A stretch of DNA of 64,000 nt from Mycobacteroides franklinii (GCF_002013895.1 NZ_MAFQ01000005.1:310001-374000); one strand, 5' to 3'; positions 1-9,189 are shown, counted from the stretch's first letter. Numbers and translations: made by a program. The notes: generated by a model not told the origin, from the sequence alone.

Positions 1-441
1 GCCCTCGGTGTAGGTGTCCATGGTGCCGGCGTTCGCGATGGAGCCCATGTCGTAGCCCCACCGTCTCCACACCGCGGCCCCGGCCTCGATGAGCTCCGGG
101 TCGGCCCAGGGTGGCAGCGTGTCGAACTCTGTGAACAGCGCCCGCATCGATTCCGGGGCGTCTTCTACGGCGTCGATTCCCTCGCTGAGCGCGCGATCAA
201 GCAGGGCGCGGCCGCGCTCCGGGCCGATCTGCCCGTAGTAAACCTCTTCCACGAAGCGTTCGGCGACCGGATCGGTTATCCACAGGCCCGCGCCGTATTG
301 GCGCACCACGTCCTCCGAGGGAGTGAGATCGAACCCGGTCCAGCGGCGAAGGGCATTGCGCACCTTTGTGTGCGCCGGTGCGGGGTGCGAGAGATTCTCC
401 GCGTAAGCCGCAGGCAGTACGGCATTTTCCTGCAGGGTCAC
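1..441 (-). CDS. Oxygenase MpaB family (DUF2236) protein, C-terminus missing
   Basis: The minus-strand frame starts at GTG 441, with GGAGG about 6 nt upstream, and stays open for 147 codons to the left edge, so the 3' end lies outside the window. The translation contains FDTLPPWADPELIEAG followed by AAVWRRWGYDMGSIANAG, the layout of the DUF2236/MpaB/latex-clearing-protein family, which are haem-dependent oxygenases. The haem-ligand region is not covered here. The gene is divergent from the DUF2786 gene, and an 18-bp perfect palindrome lies in the shared upstream region, suggesting TetR-type control. The substrate cannot be inferred. Confidence 0.75.
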   Translation of the reverse strand, partial: MTLQENAVLPAAYAENLSHPAPAHTKVRNALRRWTGFDLTPSEDVVRQYGAGLWITDPVAERFVEEVYYGQIGPERGRALLDRALSEGIDAVEDAPESMRALFTEFDTLPPWADPELIEAGAAVWRRWGYDMGSIANAGTMDTYTEG

Positions 442-502
442 GCGGCCTCCACTGTCTCTCGATGTCTCATGTGTGGCTAATCGAAACACAACCCGAACGA
501 AT

Positions 503-520
503 TGACAACCATGGTTGTCA
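503..520. promoter_or_regulatory. Perfect 18-bp palindrome, candidate TetR-type operator
   Basis: TGACAACCATGGTTGTCA is a perfect inverted repeat in the divergent region between the MpaB-family gene (start 441, minus) and the DUF2786 gene (start 579, plus). Its left half reads TTGTCA on the minus strand, which could overlap a -35 element for the oxygenase gene. Size and symmetry fit a TetR-family operator. No regulator gene is adjacent inside the window; it may lie beyond the left edge. Confidence 0.5.
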
Positions 521-565
521 GAATGCTTCCGGCGCTTGCTGCCGCCGTCTGTCGTCGCCCTCGCC

Positions 566-571
566 TAACCT
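566..571 (+). promoter_or_regulatory. -10 element for a leaderless DUF2786 transcript
   Basis: TAACCT ends 7 nt before the GTG at 579, and there is no Shine-Dalgarno sequence. This is the spacing expected when transcription starts at the first base of the start codon, which is common in mycobacteria. Confidence 0.4.
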
Positions 572-578
572 GGCCTTC

Positions 579-1331
579 GTGACAGAGGACAAGCAGCTCT
601 CGCGGATCGCCGCCCTGCTCCGTCAGGCCGAGGGCACGGACAACGCGCACGAGGCCGAGGCCTTTATGGCGGCGGCGCAGCGACTGGCCACCGCCACCTC
701 CATCGATCTGGCAGTTGCCCGAGCGCACTCGGCCAAGCGAGACGCCCAGGCGCGGCCCACCCAGCGCACCATCACCATCGGTGAGGCGGGCACCCGCGGC
801 CTGCGGACATACGTCAATCTTTTCGCGTTGATCGCCGGCGCGAACGACGTCACCTGTGATGTCGCGTCCAACTCCACCTATGTGTATGCCTACGGCTTCG
901 CCGAGGACATCGACGCCGTGCACGCGCTCTACGCCAGCCTGGTAGTCCAGATGGTCAGGGCTTCGGACGCCTACATCAGCTCGGGGGCACACCGCCCCAC
1001 CCCGACCATCACGGCCCGCCTGAACTTCCAGTTGGCGTTCGGCACGCGGGTGGGGCAGCGGCTGACCGATGCGCGCCAGGAGGCGCGGGCCGAGGCCGTC
1101 AAGACCGAGAAACGTGGCACGGGGACCGAACTGGTGCTGCGCGATAAGGACATTGAGCTGCGTGACTTCTACAAGGGTGCCTCGATGGCGCGCGGGCAGT
1201 GGCGTGCGGTGAGTGCGCAGGCCGGGTATTCGTCGCATGCCCGTCGTGCCGGTGATCGTGCGGGCCGACGGGCCAAGCTGGGCGCGAGCCCGGAATTAGC
1301 CGGTGCTCGAACGGCATTGGACAAAAACTGA
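579..1331 (+). CDS. DUF2786 domain protein
   Basis: A 250-aa protein of unknown function. The N-terminal ~45 residues (SRIAALLRQAEGTDNAHEAE, then AFMAAAQRLA) match the DUF2786 helical domain. The remainder is charged with a basic C-terminus (ARRAGDRAGRRAKLG), consistent with nucleic-acid binding, although that is only inference. GTG 579 is chosen because the domain begins within six residues and a -10 hexamer sits just upstream; the frame is open further 5' but those residues look non-coding. The metallohydrolase gene follows immediately downstream and the two probably share a transcript. Confidence 0.75.
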   Translation: MTEDKQLSRIAALLRQAEGTDNAHEAEAFMAAAQRLATATSIDLAVARAHSAKRDAQARPTQRTITIGEAGTRGLRTYVNLFALIAGANDVTCDVASNSTYVYAYGFAEDIDAVHALYASLVVQMVRASDAYISSGAHRPTPTITARLNFQLAFGTRVGQRLTDARQEARAEAVKTEKRGTGTELVLRDKDIELRDFYKGASMARGQWRAVSAQAGYSSHARRAGDRAGRRAKLGASPELAGARTALDKN

Positions 1332-1369
1332 GTGATCAGCTGCGCCCTCGCGATACGCAGCGCGCCAAG

Positions 1370-1834
1370 GTGTACGCGGCCGAAGAGTTCGTGCGCACCA
1401 TCTTCGAACGGGCGGCCAGCCATAGCCAACGCGATATCGACTTTTTCGGTACCAGGCTGACACTCCCGCCCGAGGCGCGTTTCGCTTCGGTCGAATCGGT
1501 GCAGCGCTATGTCAATGACGTGCTGGCTCTCGTGGGCGGTAGATGGTCCGCCGGGCCCGTCACGGTGCGTGCCCGGCGCGGTGCGACGGCGGCCCACTAC
1601 GAGCGCGACGGGGATCGAGCGGCCATCGCCGTCCCCGACGATCGCAATGGAAGTGCTTGGGCCATGCGTGAACTGGTGATCCTGCACGAACTCGCACACC
1701 ACCTGTGCCCGCAGGACGGTCCGGCGCACGGACACGACTTCGTGGTGCTGTATCCCGAGCTGGCGGGGCTGGCGATGGGGCCGGAGGTCGAATTTATTCT
1801 GCGGACGGTCTATGCCCGCGAGGGTGCGCGCTAG
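1370..1834 (+). CDS. TIGR04338-like putative metallohydrolase
   Basis: A small zinc-protease-like protein of 154 aa from GTG 1370. It carries HELAHH at residues 106-111 (HExxH zinc site) and a following AHGHDF near 119-124 that could give a third ligand. Substrate unknown. Codons upstream in the same frame read SDQLRPRDTQRAK, which looks conserved in character, so translation may begin earlier, possibly at the CTG at 1328 overlapping the DUF2786 stop. No ATG, GTG or TTG is available there. The stop codon shares CTAG with the convergent methyltransferase gene. Confidence 0.7.
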   Translation: MYAAEEFVRTIFERAASHSQRDIDFFGTRLTLPPEARFASVESVQRYVNDVLALVGGRWSAGPVTVRARRGATAAHYERDGDRAAIAVPDDRNGSAWAMRELVILHELAHHLCPQDGPAHGHDFVVLYPELAGLAMGPEVEFILRTVYAREGAR

Positions 1835-2475
1835 CGCACGACGGCGATCGCCAGCCCGTCCCAGCCCTTGACGCCCACGGTCTGCAGCGCGGTGGCATCC
1901 AGACGTGGATCGGAGCCCAGCCGTTCCAGCGCCTGGCGGGTTCCTTCGGCATTCGGGCCCTCCTCGGAGATCCAGCGAATGACGTTGTCCACGACGATGA
2001 CTGCTCCCGGTTGAGTCAGACGCAGCGCCCAGTCCAGATAGCCCGGGTTGTTGGACTTGTCGGCGTCGATGAACACCAGATCAAACGGGCCCTCGACGGC
2101 GGGCAGTGAGTCCAGGGCAGCGCCCACCACAACCTGTACCCGGTCCCCGAGACCCGCCTCGATCAGGCTGGCCTGGGCGACGGCGGCGTGCTTGGGATCG
2201 AATTCTAGGGCCACCACCGCACCCTCGGGTCCGACTGCCTTGGCGAGCCACGCAGTGCTGTACCCGCCGAGCGTCCCGACCTCCAGTACCCGGTGGGCCT
2301 TGGCGATCGTGGCCAGCAGATACAGGAACTTGCCCTGTGTCGCGGAGACCGCGATATCCGGCAGCCCGCCGTCCTCCTGTGCCTGCCGAATGTGGTTCAA
2401 CTCGGCAGCGTCGGTAGCGACGGTGCGCTCCAGGTAGTCGTCGATCTTTATCCAGCGGGTGTCTGCCTCGGCCAT
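1831..2475 (-). CDS. SAM-dependent O-methyltransferase (Rv0187-like)
   Basis: A 214-aa class I methyltransferase of the catechol/caffeoyl-CoA O-methyltransferase family 3. SAM motif I is VLEVGTLGGYS at residues 63-73; the acidic metal/SAM loop is FIDADK at 135-140; VVDN lies near 161-164. Family members methylate hydroxyl groups with a divalent cation; the substrate here is unknown. The position one step before the ilvD region matches M. tuberculosis Rv0187. The stop codon overlaps the convergent metallohydrolase stop by four bases. Confidence 0.85.
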   Translation of the reverse strand: MAEADTRWIKIDDYLERTVATDAAELNHIRQAQEDGGLPDIAVSATQGKFLYLLATIAKAHRVLEVGTLGGYSTAWLAKAVGPEGAVVALEFDPKHAAVAQASLIEAGLGDRVQVVVGAALDSLPAVEGPFDLVFIDADKSNNPGYLDWALRLTQPGAVIVVDNVIRWISEEGPNAEGTRQALERLGSDPRLDATALQTVGVKGWDGLAIAVVR

Positions 2476-2524
2476 GATTCGACACTACGCCGCATGTAGA
2501 CCGTGGCGCACAAGGTGATTCGTG

Positions 2525-4243
2525 TCAGCCCCGTAGCGCGGAGATGAAGATCCGGGGGACTTTCAGCAGGCTGGGCTTACTGGCGAAGTTGACCAGCAGT
2601 TCGCCGGTGCTCGCCGCTGTGGCATTGCTCACGAACCACGGCGGCTTCGGGGACAGGGCCCACTCGCCGTGCACGACGGACCGCGGGAAGGGCCGGAAAG
2701 GTCCGCGCACCACGGTACGTTCCGGCTTTTCGACCAGGAACCCGTTGTGCACCACACCGATTCCGCTTTGCACGTCGTTGAGGACGTGGCCGGGGAATGC
2801 GCCCCAGGTGGCGGCGGGGGTCAGGTAACCCACACCGGTCCAGGCGTTGATGGCGACGGTGCCGTACCGCAGGTCCTCGATCAGGGCATCGAATTGCGAT
2901 CCCAGCTGCTCAATGGTGTCGGGATGCGCGAGCACGTTCACGCCGAGAGTTCCGACGAATTCCTCATTGGCGACCCGCGTCGCCTCGCGCACGAACTCGG
3001 CTCCGTCCGGGTCGTTGGCGATATCCAGTTCGATGACACCCAGGACCGGCCCGAAGTATTCGGTGCGCAGCAGGGCCGTGCGATCGTCGGGGTCGACGAC
3101 GAGCACGCGCGCACCGTTTTGGCCGAGTCGCTCGGCGTCTGGATAGGACTGCTGCGCGCCGGCCACCCGGTCGTCGGATCCGGGGTAGTAGGCGGGACGG
3201 GGCGGCGCCTCATCGACGGCCTTGCGCAGCGCGGCGAGGAACTCCTCGCGTTGCGGCCATGCCTTCGAGAGCACCACGACCTGCGAAGCGATGCAGTTGT
3301 AGCCGTTGTTGTGCAGGCGCTGGGTGGCGATATGGCGGGTCTGGAACTCGATGTCCGAGGAGCTCCACTCGCCGGGCACGACGATGGTCGGCGAGACGCC
3401 GCCCAGCTCGCTGGTGATGGCCTTGTCCAATATGGGCGCCTTCGCAGCTTTTCGGCGCGCGCCTTCCTCGCCGGTGCCGAACACGATCGCGTCGTGGGTG
3501 ATCGAGCTGCCGGTCATGTGCACGTGGTCGACCAGCTGGTGGTGCACCAGGTAGGTGCCGACATCGGCCCCGCCGGTCAGAATCCGTACCGCGCCGATTT
3601 CGATGAAGGGCTGCAGCACCTTGGTAAATACCGGCAGCAGCGGATCGGTGATGGGATTGAGCTTGAGCGCCACCACTCGGTTGTTGGCGAACAGCTCATA
3701 GAGCGTGTCCAGGGGAGCGATCGAGGTGATGTTGCCGGCGCCGAGCACCGCGCCGACCCCGTTCGTGTGGCTGGGGTCGCGTTGTGCCAGGCCCGCGGTG
3801 CGCAGTGCCTCGGCCTGGTCCACGCCGGGCTGCAACCACAGCTCGGCACTGAATCCGGACAGCAGCAGGCTGTCGAAGATGTTGAGCGGCAATACCGAAA
3901 CCGTCGTACGGCCACCGGGGGTGACACCGAACGTGGCGTCGCGCAGTGGGCTGTGCCCGGCCTGGAGCTGTTCGAGGCTGGCGATCAGGGCGGCAAGGGC
4001 GCCCGCGACGGCATAGGGGCCCGAGATCCATTCCTCGCCGACCAGCGGGGATTCCGGGTCGAGCTTCTTGATCTGGAACGCCGCGGCTTGCACCCACTGC
4101 TGCGCGTTGTCGATCACGCGTTGACGTGTGTCCGCCAGCAGCTGCAAGCGCCGCGCCAAAGAGGTTTCGGCCCAGTTCTTTTCGCCTTCGGCCAAATCCT
4201 TCAGGGCCTGGTCGACGGGGGATTCGATCTGTACGTCGGTCAT
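2525..4243 (-). CDS. Aldehyde dehydrogenase family protein, long form
   Basis: A 572-aa NAD(P)-dependent aldehyde dehydrogenase. The general-base glutamate is in SELGG (E279) and the catalytic cysteine in NNGYNCIAS (C317); the cofactor-binding LKLNP lysine is near 194. It is about 80 residues longer than typical ALDHs, with extra sequence at the C-terminus containing a hydrophobic ending. It is transcribed divergently from a TetR gene that starts about 95 bp away, with a palindromic operator candidate between them, so the pair probably forms a self-contained detoxification or catabolic switch. The aldehyde substrate is not evident. Confidence 0.85.
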   Translation of the reverse strand: MTDVQIESPVDQALKDLAEGEKNWAETSLARRLQLLADTRQRVIDNAQQWVQAAAFQIKKLDPESPLVGEEWISGPYAVAGALAALIASLEQLQAGHSPLRDATFGVTPGGRTTVSVLPLNIFDSLLLSGFSAELWLQPGVDQAEALRTAGLAQRDPSHTNGVGAVLGAGNITSIAPLDTLYELFANNRVVALKLNPITDPLLPVFTKVLQPFIEIGAVRILTGGADVGTYLVHHQLVDHVHMTGSSITHDAIVFGTGEEGARRKAAKAPILDKAITSELGGVSPTIVVPGEWSSSDIEFQTRHIATQRLHNNGYNCIASQVVVLSKAWPQREEFLAALRKAVDEAPPRPAYYPGSDDRVAGAQQSYPDAERLGQNGARVLVVDPDDRTALLRTEYFGPVLGVIELDIANDPDGAEFVREATRVANEEFVGTLGVNVLAHPDTIEQLGSQFDALIEDLRYGTVAINAWTGVGYLTPAATWGAFPGHVLNDVQSGIGVVHNGFLVEKPERTVVRGPFRPFPRSVVHGEWALSPKPPWFVSNATAASTGELLVNFASKPSLLKVPRIFISALRG

Positions 4244-4299
4244 GGAATTCAGCTCGCGCTCTAGTCGAAGTCGGGTGATGACATGTTCGGTGGATCACA

Positions 4300-4316
4300 T
4301 GGTACGTGACGTACCA
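4300..4316. promoter_or_regulatory. 17-bp palindrome, operator candidate of the ALDH/TetR pair
   Basis: TGGTACGTGACGTACCA is a perfect inverted repeat (8-bp arms, one central base) between the divergent ALDH and TetR starts. It lies just upstream of the TetR -10 element at 4326, where a bound repressor could block both promoters. Confidence 0.6.
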
Positions 4317-4325
4317 CCCCATTGC

Positions 4326-4331
4326 TAGAGT
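4326..4331 (+). promoter_or_regulatory. -10 element for leaderless TetR transcript
   Basis: TAGAGT ends 7 nt before the GTG at 4339. No ribosome-binding site precedes that GTG. This spacing and the operator position favour the start at 4339 over the GTG at 4306, which would put the operator inside the coding region. Confidence 0.45.
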
Positions 4332-4338
4332 GAGCTTT

Positions 4339-5055
4339 GTGCAGCCCGACAGTCAAGAACTCCCCGCTGGCAGGTGGGATGGCCAGCGCGAACGGCGCCG
4401 GGCCGAGTTCGTCGAGGCCGCCCTTGCGGCCATCGCCGAACACGGACCGCAGACATCCACGGAGCAGATCGCGGTCTACGTGGGGGTCACCCGAACGAAG
4501 CTCTACAGGCATTTCGACGGCGCCGTGGACTTGCAGCGCGCCGTGGCCCGCCGGGCCGGCGACATGATCATCGCCGAGCTTGCACCCGTATGGCAGCCCC
4601 TCGGTTCGATGACGCAGATCATCGAGGCGGGCATCGGTGGGTACGTCCGTTTTCTTGTCGGGCACCGCAATCTGTATCGGTATCTTGCGCGCTGCTCGCT
4701 CTCCGAGGGTTCGGACGCGCCAGACGCCATTGCTGATATCAAAATGTCTGCGGGACTGCATCTTTCGCGTGTGTTCGCCGTCTACCTCGATGCGTTTGGG
4801 GTGGATACCGATGCCGAGCTGCTGGCGATGTGCATCGTGGGGATGGCCGAGACCTCGGTGAGTTACTGGCTCGATCAGCCGGGGGAGACCTCTCAAGAGC
4901 GATTGATCGAGAGTCTGGTCCGGCGGATCTGGCTCATTGTCGAGGACAACCTGCGCACGGGTGGCGTCTACCTCGATAGTGAGGAGCCGCTGCCAGAGCC
5001 CGGGGAAATCGCGCGGAACGCGCAGAGTTACCGAGATCCCGCGCGCCTCGGCTAG
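4339..5055 (+). CDS. TetR-family repressor, divergent from ALDH
   Basis: A 238-aa TetR regulator. The N-terminal helix-turn-helix includes STEQIAVYVGVTRTKLYRHF, followed by the usual ligand-binding helical domain. Start GTG 4339 is preferred because of the -10 spacing and because translation from 4306 would run through the palindrome. By position it most likely represses the adjacent aldehyde dehydrogenase gene and itself through the 4300-4316 palindrome. The inducer is unknown. Confidence 0.85.
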   Translation: MQPDSQELPAGRWDGQRERRRAEFVEAALAAIAEHGPQTSTEQIAVYVGVTRTKLYRHFDGAVDLQRAVARRAGDMIIAELAPVWQPLGSMTQIIEAGIGGYVRFLVGHRNLYRYLARCSLSEGSDAPDAIADIKMSAGLHLSRVFAVYLDAFGVDTDAELLAMCIVGMAETSVSYWLDQPGETSQERLIESLVRRIWLIVEDNLRTGGVYLDSEEPLPEPGEIARNAQSYRDPARLG

Positions 5056-5094
5056 CCCCGAAAATTTCCTTCCGCCGCGGCAGTGCCGGCCGCA

Positions 5095-5100
5095 TAGGCT
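5095..5100 (+). promoter_or_regulatory. -10 element for leaderless SDR transcript
   Basis: TAGGCT lies 6 nt before the GTG at 5107 and no Shine-Dalgarno sequence is present. Confidence 0.4.
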
Positions 5101-5106
5101 CGGAGT

Positions 5107-5919
5107 GTGCTTCCCTCACCGCGCGCCGCTGCCGCCGTTCTGATCACCGGAGCCTCGTCGGGCATCGGGGAGGAGTTGGCGCGCGAATTCTCGCGACGCG
5201 GCTATCCCGTGGTGTTGGTGGCCCGGCGCGCCGATCGGCTGCAGGAGCTGGCCGAGGCACTGGGACCATCCGCGCGGGTGTTGGCCGTCGATCTGTCCAA
5301 CGATCACGAACGCGCCCAATTGCCGGGCCGAGTCGCCGAGCTGGGACTCGCGGTCGATGTGCTGGTGAACAACGCCGGGCTGAGTACCGCAGGGCCCGTC
5401 GCCGAATCCGACCCGGCCGCCGAGCTCAACCTGGTGGCGGTGGACGTCAGCGCGGTCGGGGACCTGTGTTCACGTTTTGTGCCGCAGATGGTGGCACGCA
5501 GCAGCGGTGTGGTGCTCAACGTCGGCTCGGTCGGCGCCTTTGGCCCACTGCCCGGCCAGGCCGCCTATGGGGCCGCGAAGGCATTCGTAGTGTCGTACAC
5601 CCACGCGCTGAACGAAGAGCTGCGCGGCACCGGTGTCAGTGCCGCGACGTTGTGTCCGGGGCCTGTGAAGACAGGATTCGGCGCGGCGGTGGGAATCTCG
5701 GACGAAGATGCCGAAGCCGCGATGCCCAAGGTCATGTGGGTGAACGCGGCGACCGTCGCCAGGACCGCGGTCGATGGATTGGCAGCGGGCAAGACGGTGA
5801 TCGTGCCCGGTCTGGCCAACAGGATCGGTGTGGCCGCCAATCATCTGCTTCCGCGTGGATTGCTCACGCGGATGGTTGCGCGGAGCCACCCCGCACTCAA
5901 GAGGGGCCGGAAGGTCTAG
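5107..5919 (+). CDS. Short-chain dehydrogenase/reductase
   Basis: A 270-aa classical SDR. The Rossmann glycine motif TGASSGIG is near residues 14-21, NNAG is in the middle, and the catalytic YGAAK (Tyr-x3-Lys) follows a conserved Ser in [14 protein letters not shown] after the second beta strand suggests NADP(H) preference. These enzymes oxidise or reduce hydroxyl/keto groups; the substrate is not predictable. The stop shares CTAG with the convergent ilvD stop. Confidence 0.85.
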   Translation: MLPSPRAAAAVLITGASSGIGEELAREFSRRGYPVVLVARRADRLQELAEALGPSARVLAVDLSNDHERAQLPGRVAELGLAVDVLVNNAGLSTAGPVAESDPAAELNLVAVDVSAVGDLCSRFVPQMVARSSGVVLNVGSVGAFGPLPGQAAYGAAKAFVVSYTHALNEELRGTGVSAATLCPGPVKTGFGAAVGISDEDAEAAMPKVMWVNAATVARTAVDGLAAGKTVIVPGLANRIGVAANHLLPRGLLTRMVARSHPALKRGRKV

Positions 5920-7652
5920 CCGCAGACCGCTCCGACAGCCGCCGACTGCACCAGCTTGGTGTACTTGGCCAGCACGCCGGTCTTGTAGCGCGGCGGTAAC
6001 GGCTCGAATCCCTCACGGCGCGCGGCAAGTTCCGCCTCGTCGACGAGGAGATCCAGCTTGCCGCTGGCGACGTCGAGCCGGATCCGGTCACCGTCCTTGA
6101 CGAAGGCGATGGGGCCACCGTCCACGGCTTCGGGCGCGATATGCCCGACGCACAGGCCAGTGGTGCCTCCGGAGAAACGTCCGTCGGTCATCAGCAGCAC
6201 GTCCTTGCCGAGCCCCGCGCCCTTGATGGCGCCCGTGATCGCCAGCATCTCACGCATGCCGGGGCCGCCCTTGGGGCCTTCGTAGCGGATCACGACGACA
6301 TCGCCGTGGGTGATGGTGCCGTCCTCCAGCGCATCTAGCGCCGCCCGCTCCCGTTCGAAAACCCTTGCGGTGCCCTCGAACACATCCGATTCGAAGCCTG
6401 CTGATTTCACCACGGCGCCCTCGGGTGCCAGGGAGCCGTGCAGGATGGTGATGCCGCCGGTCGGGTGGATCGGGTTGTTCATGGCACGCAGCACCTTGCC
6501 GTCCGGATCCGGCGGGGCGATGTGGGCCAGGTTCTCGGCCATGGTCTTGCCGGTGACGGTCAGACAATCACCGTGCAGCAGACCGGCATCCAGCAGTGCA
6601 CGCATCACCACGGGCACACCGCCGATCTCATCGACGTCCTTCATCACGTGGCGGCCAAAGGGTTTCACATCCGCCAGGTGAGGCACCTTGTTACCGACGC
6701 GGGTGAAGTCGGCCAGGGACAGCGGTACTTCTGCTTCACGAGCGATGGCCAGCAGGTGTAGCACCGCGTTGGTGGACCCGCCGAACGCCATGACCACGGC
6801 GATGGCGTTCTCGAAGGCTTCCTTGGTCAGGATGTCGCGCGCCGTGATCCCACGGCGCAGCATCTCGACAACGGCCTCGCCGGACTTGCGCGCATAGACC
6901 TCACGGCGCTTGTCGATGGCGACGGGAGAGGCACTACCCGGCAGGGACATTCCCAATGCTTCGGCGGCGCTGGCCATGGTGTTCGCGGTGTACATACCGC
7001 CGCAAGCGCCCTCGCCCGGACAGATGGCGCGCTCGATGATGTCGACATCCTCACGCGACATCAGCCCGCGCGCGCACGCGCCGACCGCCTCGAAGGCGTC
7101 GATGATGGTGACTTCCTTCTCGGTTCCGTCGGTCAGCTTGGCCTTGCCGGGCATGATCGAGCCGTTGTAGACGAATACCGAGGCCAAGTCCAGACGTGCT
7201 GCGGCCATGAGCATTCCGGGGATCGACTTATCGCATCCGGCCAGCAGTACCGACCCGTCGAGGCGCTCGGCCTGCATGACGGTCTCGACGCTGTCGGCGA
7301 TGACCTCGCGGGACACCAGCGAGAAATGCATGCCCTCGTGGCCCATCGAGATGCCGTCGGACACCGAGATGGTGCCGAACTCCAACGGGTAGCCGCCGGC
7401 CTCGTGCACGCCGTCCTTGACCGACTGGGCGAGTCGTTGCAGCGACATGTTGCAGGGGGTGATTTCGTTCCAGGACGAGCCGACGCCGATCTGCGGCTTG
7501 ACCCAGTCGTCGTCACCCATGCCTACCGCGCGCAGCATGCCACGGGCGGCGGTCTTCTCCAGGCCGTCGGTGACGTCGCGGCTACGGGGCTTGATATCGG
7601 GCTGCGATGAGCCGCTTGCGCGAAGAGAATCAGGCTTGTGCGGGGCTGACAT
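5916..7652 (-). CDS. ilvD: Dihydroxy-acid dehydratase IlvD
   Basis: A 578-aa enzyme converting 2,3-dihydroxy-isovalerate or -3-methylvalerate to the 2-oxoacid in branched-chain amino acid synthesis. Iron-sulfur ligands appear in [15 protein letters not shown] and [15 protein letters not shown] 7652 is chosen because MSAPHKPDS precedes the conserved [15 protein letters not shown]. The N-terminal segment [10 protein letters not shown] is encoded by the complement of the dispersed repeat that also forms the 19439-19602 array, so the leader seems to have received a repeat insertion in frame. Orthologue of Rv0189c, next to ricR as in M. tuberculosis. Confidence 0.95.
   Translation of the reverse strand: MSAPHKPDSLRASGSSQPDIKPRSRDVTDGLEKTAARGMLRAVGMGDDDWVKPQIGVGSSWNEITPCNMSLQRLAQSVKDGVHEAGGYPLEFGTISVSDGISMGHEGMHFSLVSREVIADSVETVMQAERLDGSVLLAGCDKSIPGMLMAAARLDLASVFVYNGSIMPGKAKLTDGTEKEVTIIDAFEAVGACARGLMSREDVDIIERAICPGEGACGGMYTANTMASAAEALGMSLPGSASPVAIDKRREVYARKSGEAVVEMLRRGITARDILTKEAFENAIAVVMAFGGSTNAVLHLLAIAREAEVPLSLADFTRVGNKVPHLADVKPFGRHVMKDVDEIGGVPVVMRALLDAGLLHGDCLTVTGKTMAENLAHIAPPDPDGKVLRAMNNPIHPTGGITILHGSLAPEGAVVKSAGFESDVFEGTARVFERERAALDALEDGTITHGDVVVIRYEGPKGGPGMREMLAITGAIKGAGLGKDVLLMTDGRFSGGTTGLCVGHIAPEAVDGGPIAFVKDGDRIRLDVASGKLDLLVDEAELAARREGFEPLPPRYKTGVLAKYTKLVQSAAVGAVCG
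7606..7627 (+). repeat. Dispersed repeat copy inside ilvD
   Basis: These 22 bases, GAGCCGCTTGCGCGAAGAG preceded by GAT, are identical to the core of each unit in the 19439-19602 array. Here the unit lies in the 5' end of ilvD on the opposite coding strand and is read as SLRASGSSQ within the mature frame. Confidence 0.7.
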
Positions 7653-7762
7653 GGGGTTAAGTATCCCTCGCCCGTGCAAACGGGATTGCGCAGGCGTCGA
7701 CACGCCGTCTGCTGGCGAAAACGTGCACGACGAAACCGCCGCAAAACGGAGAGTCGACAGCA

Positions 7763-9148
7763 ATGATGGCCGGTATGCCATTCATGCCGGTCAGCGACTC
7801 GATGTTTCTCATCGGGGAAACGAGGGAACATCCCTTCCATGTCGGCGGCTTGCAGCTGTTCAAACCGCCTGTCGACGCAGGTCCGGACTATGCCGAGGTG
7901 TTCTACGAACAGTTGATGTCGACCACCGAGGTGTCATCGGACTTCCGCAAACGGCCGGGCCAGCCGCTGGCGGTGATGGGCAACGTCAGGTGGATCATCG
8001 ACGACGAGGTTGACTGGGAGTACCACGTGCGCCGCTCGGCGTTGCCGCGCCCGGCCCGCGTGCGTGAGCTGCTGACCGTCACCTCCCGGTGGCATAGTTC
8101 CTCGCTTGATCGGCACCGCCCGTTGTGGGAAATGCATGTGGTGGAAGGGCTTTCGGATGGACGCCTGGCCGTCTACACCAAAATGCATCATGCGGTGATC
8201 GATGGCGTCGGCGCCTTGCGGATGATGATGCGCTCGCTATCGGACGATCCTGATGCGCGTGACTGCCAGGCCGTGTGGGCCCCGGCCAAGCGGCGCGCCA
8301 AGAGCAGCATCGTGAGCACGACCAACACCTCGGCCCTGGATCTGGTCAAGGGTGCGGCAGGTGCGGTGCGACAGGTCGTGTCCATTCCGCCCGGTCTGCT
8401 CAAATACGGCCGTCATGCGCTATCTGATCCGCAGCTGGTGAAGCCTCTCTCGGCGCCACACACGATGCTGAACGTCTCGATCGGAGGTGCGCGGCGATTC
8501 GCGGCGCAAACCTGGTCGATGGCCCGGATCAAGGAGGCGGGCAAGGCACTGGGCGGCACCGTCAACGATGTCGTGCTGGCCATGTGCGCGGGCGCCTTGC
8601 GTACCTATCTGGAGGAGCAGAACGCGCTACCCGCCAAGCCGCTCATCGCGATGTGCCCGGTGTCGATCCGGGCGGATGGTGACCAGAACGCGGGGAACTC
8701 GATCACCGCACTGCTGGCTAACCTCGCGACCGATAAGCCCGATCCGCTGGAGCGGTTCAGCGCGATCAGGGACTCGGTGCAGGCCGCCAAGTCGGTGCTC
8801 TCGGAGATGACGCCCCTGCAGCGGATGCTGGTGGGTGCGCTCAACGGTGCTCCTGTGCTGAGCGGTGCGGTCCCGGGCTTGGTGGACCGGGCGGCACCCG
8901 CGTTCAACGTGATCATTTCTAATGTCCCCGGCCCGCGCACCGACATGTTCTGGAACGGGTTCGAGATGGATGGGTGCTATCCCGCATCCATTCCGATCGA
9001 CGGGGTGGCCTTGAACATCACCTGCACCAGCAGTGGACCGTCTATGCATTTCGGATTGACCGGATGCCGCACGAGCGTGCCGCATCTGCAGCGCATTCTC
9101 ACCCATCTGGAAGAGGCGCTGACGCAACTGGAAGAGTCGGTGGCTTAG
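7763..9148 (+). CDS. Wax ester synthase/diacylglycerol acyltransferase (WS/DGAT)
   Basis: A 461-aa acyl-CoA-dependent acyltransferase making triacylglycerol and/or wax esters. The catalytic HHAVIDG (HHxxxDG) is at residues 142-148, preceded by [14 protein letters not shown], and the C-terminal [13 protein letters not shown] block is typical of the family. ATG 7763 is preceded by GGAGAG; a second start at ATG 7775 gives an N-terminus of [12 protein letters not shown], which may be the true one. Located on the membrane or on lipid inclusions in characterised members. Stands alone between ilvD and the copper locus. Confidence 0.9.
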   Translation: MMAGMPFMPVSDSMFLIGETREHPFHVGGLQLFKPPVDAGPDYAEVFYEQLMSTTEVSSDFRKRPGQPLAVMGNVRWIIDDEVDWEYHVRRSALPRPARVRELLTVTSRWHSSSLDRHRPLWEMHVVEGLSDGRLAVYTKMHHAVIDGVGALRMMMRSLSDDPDARDCQAVWAPAKRRAKSSIVSTTNTSALDLVKGAAGAVRQVVSIPPGLLKYGRHALSDPQLVKPLSAPHTMLNVSIGGARRFAAQTWSMARIKEAGKALGGTVNDVVLAMCAGALRTYLEEQNALPAKPLIAMCPVSIRADGDQNAGNSITALLANLATDKPDPLERFSAIRDSVQAAKSVLSEMTPLQRMLVGALNGAPVLSGAVPGLVDRAAPAFNVIISNVPGPRTDMFWNGFEMDGCYPASIPIDGVALNITCTSSGPSMHFGLTGCRTSVPHLQRILTHLEEALTQLEESVA

Positions 9149-9154
9149 CCGATT

Positions 9155-9173
9155 CATACCCGCGAGGGGTATG
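9155..9173. promoter_or_regulatory. RicR-like copper box 1
   Basis: CATACCCGCGAGGGGTATG is an inverted repeat with perfect 7-bp arms and contains TACCC-N5-GGGTA, the pattern described for mycobacterial RicR operators. It sits upstream of the DUF305 lipoprotein-ricR pair. Confidence 0.65.
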
Positions 9174-9189
9174 CCACATCCCGATTTCG

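Noticed and set aside
2669..4264. A 531-codon open frame antisense to the aldehyde dehydrogenase gene
   Set aside because: Low-complexity composition, no motif, and it completely overlaps a gene with an intact catalytic site.
4306..4338. GTG 4306 as start of the TetR gene
   Set aside because: It would place the 17-bp palindrome inside the coding region, and the -10 element spacing supports GTG 4339.
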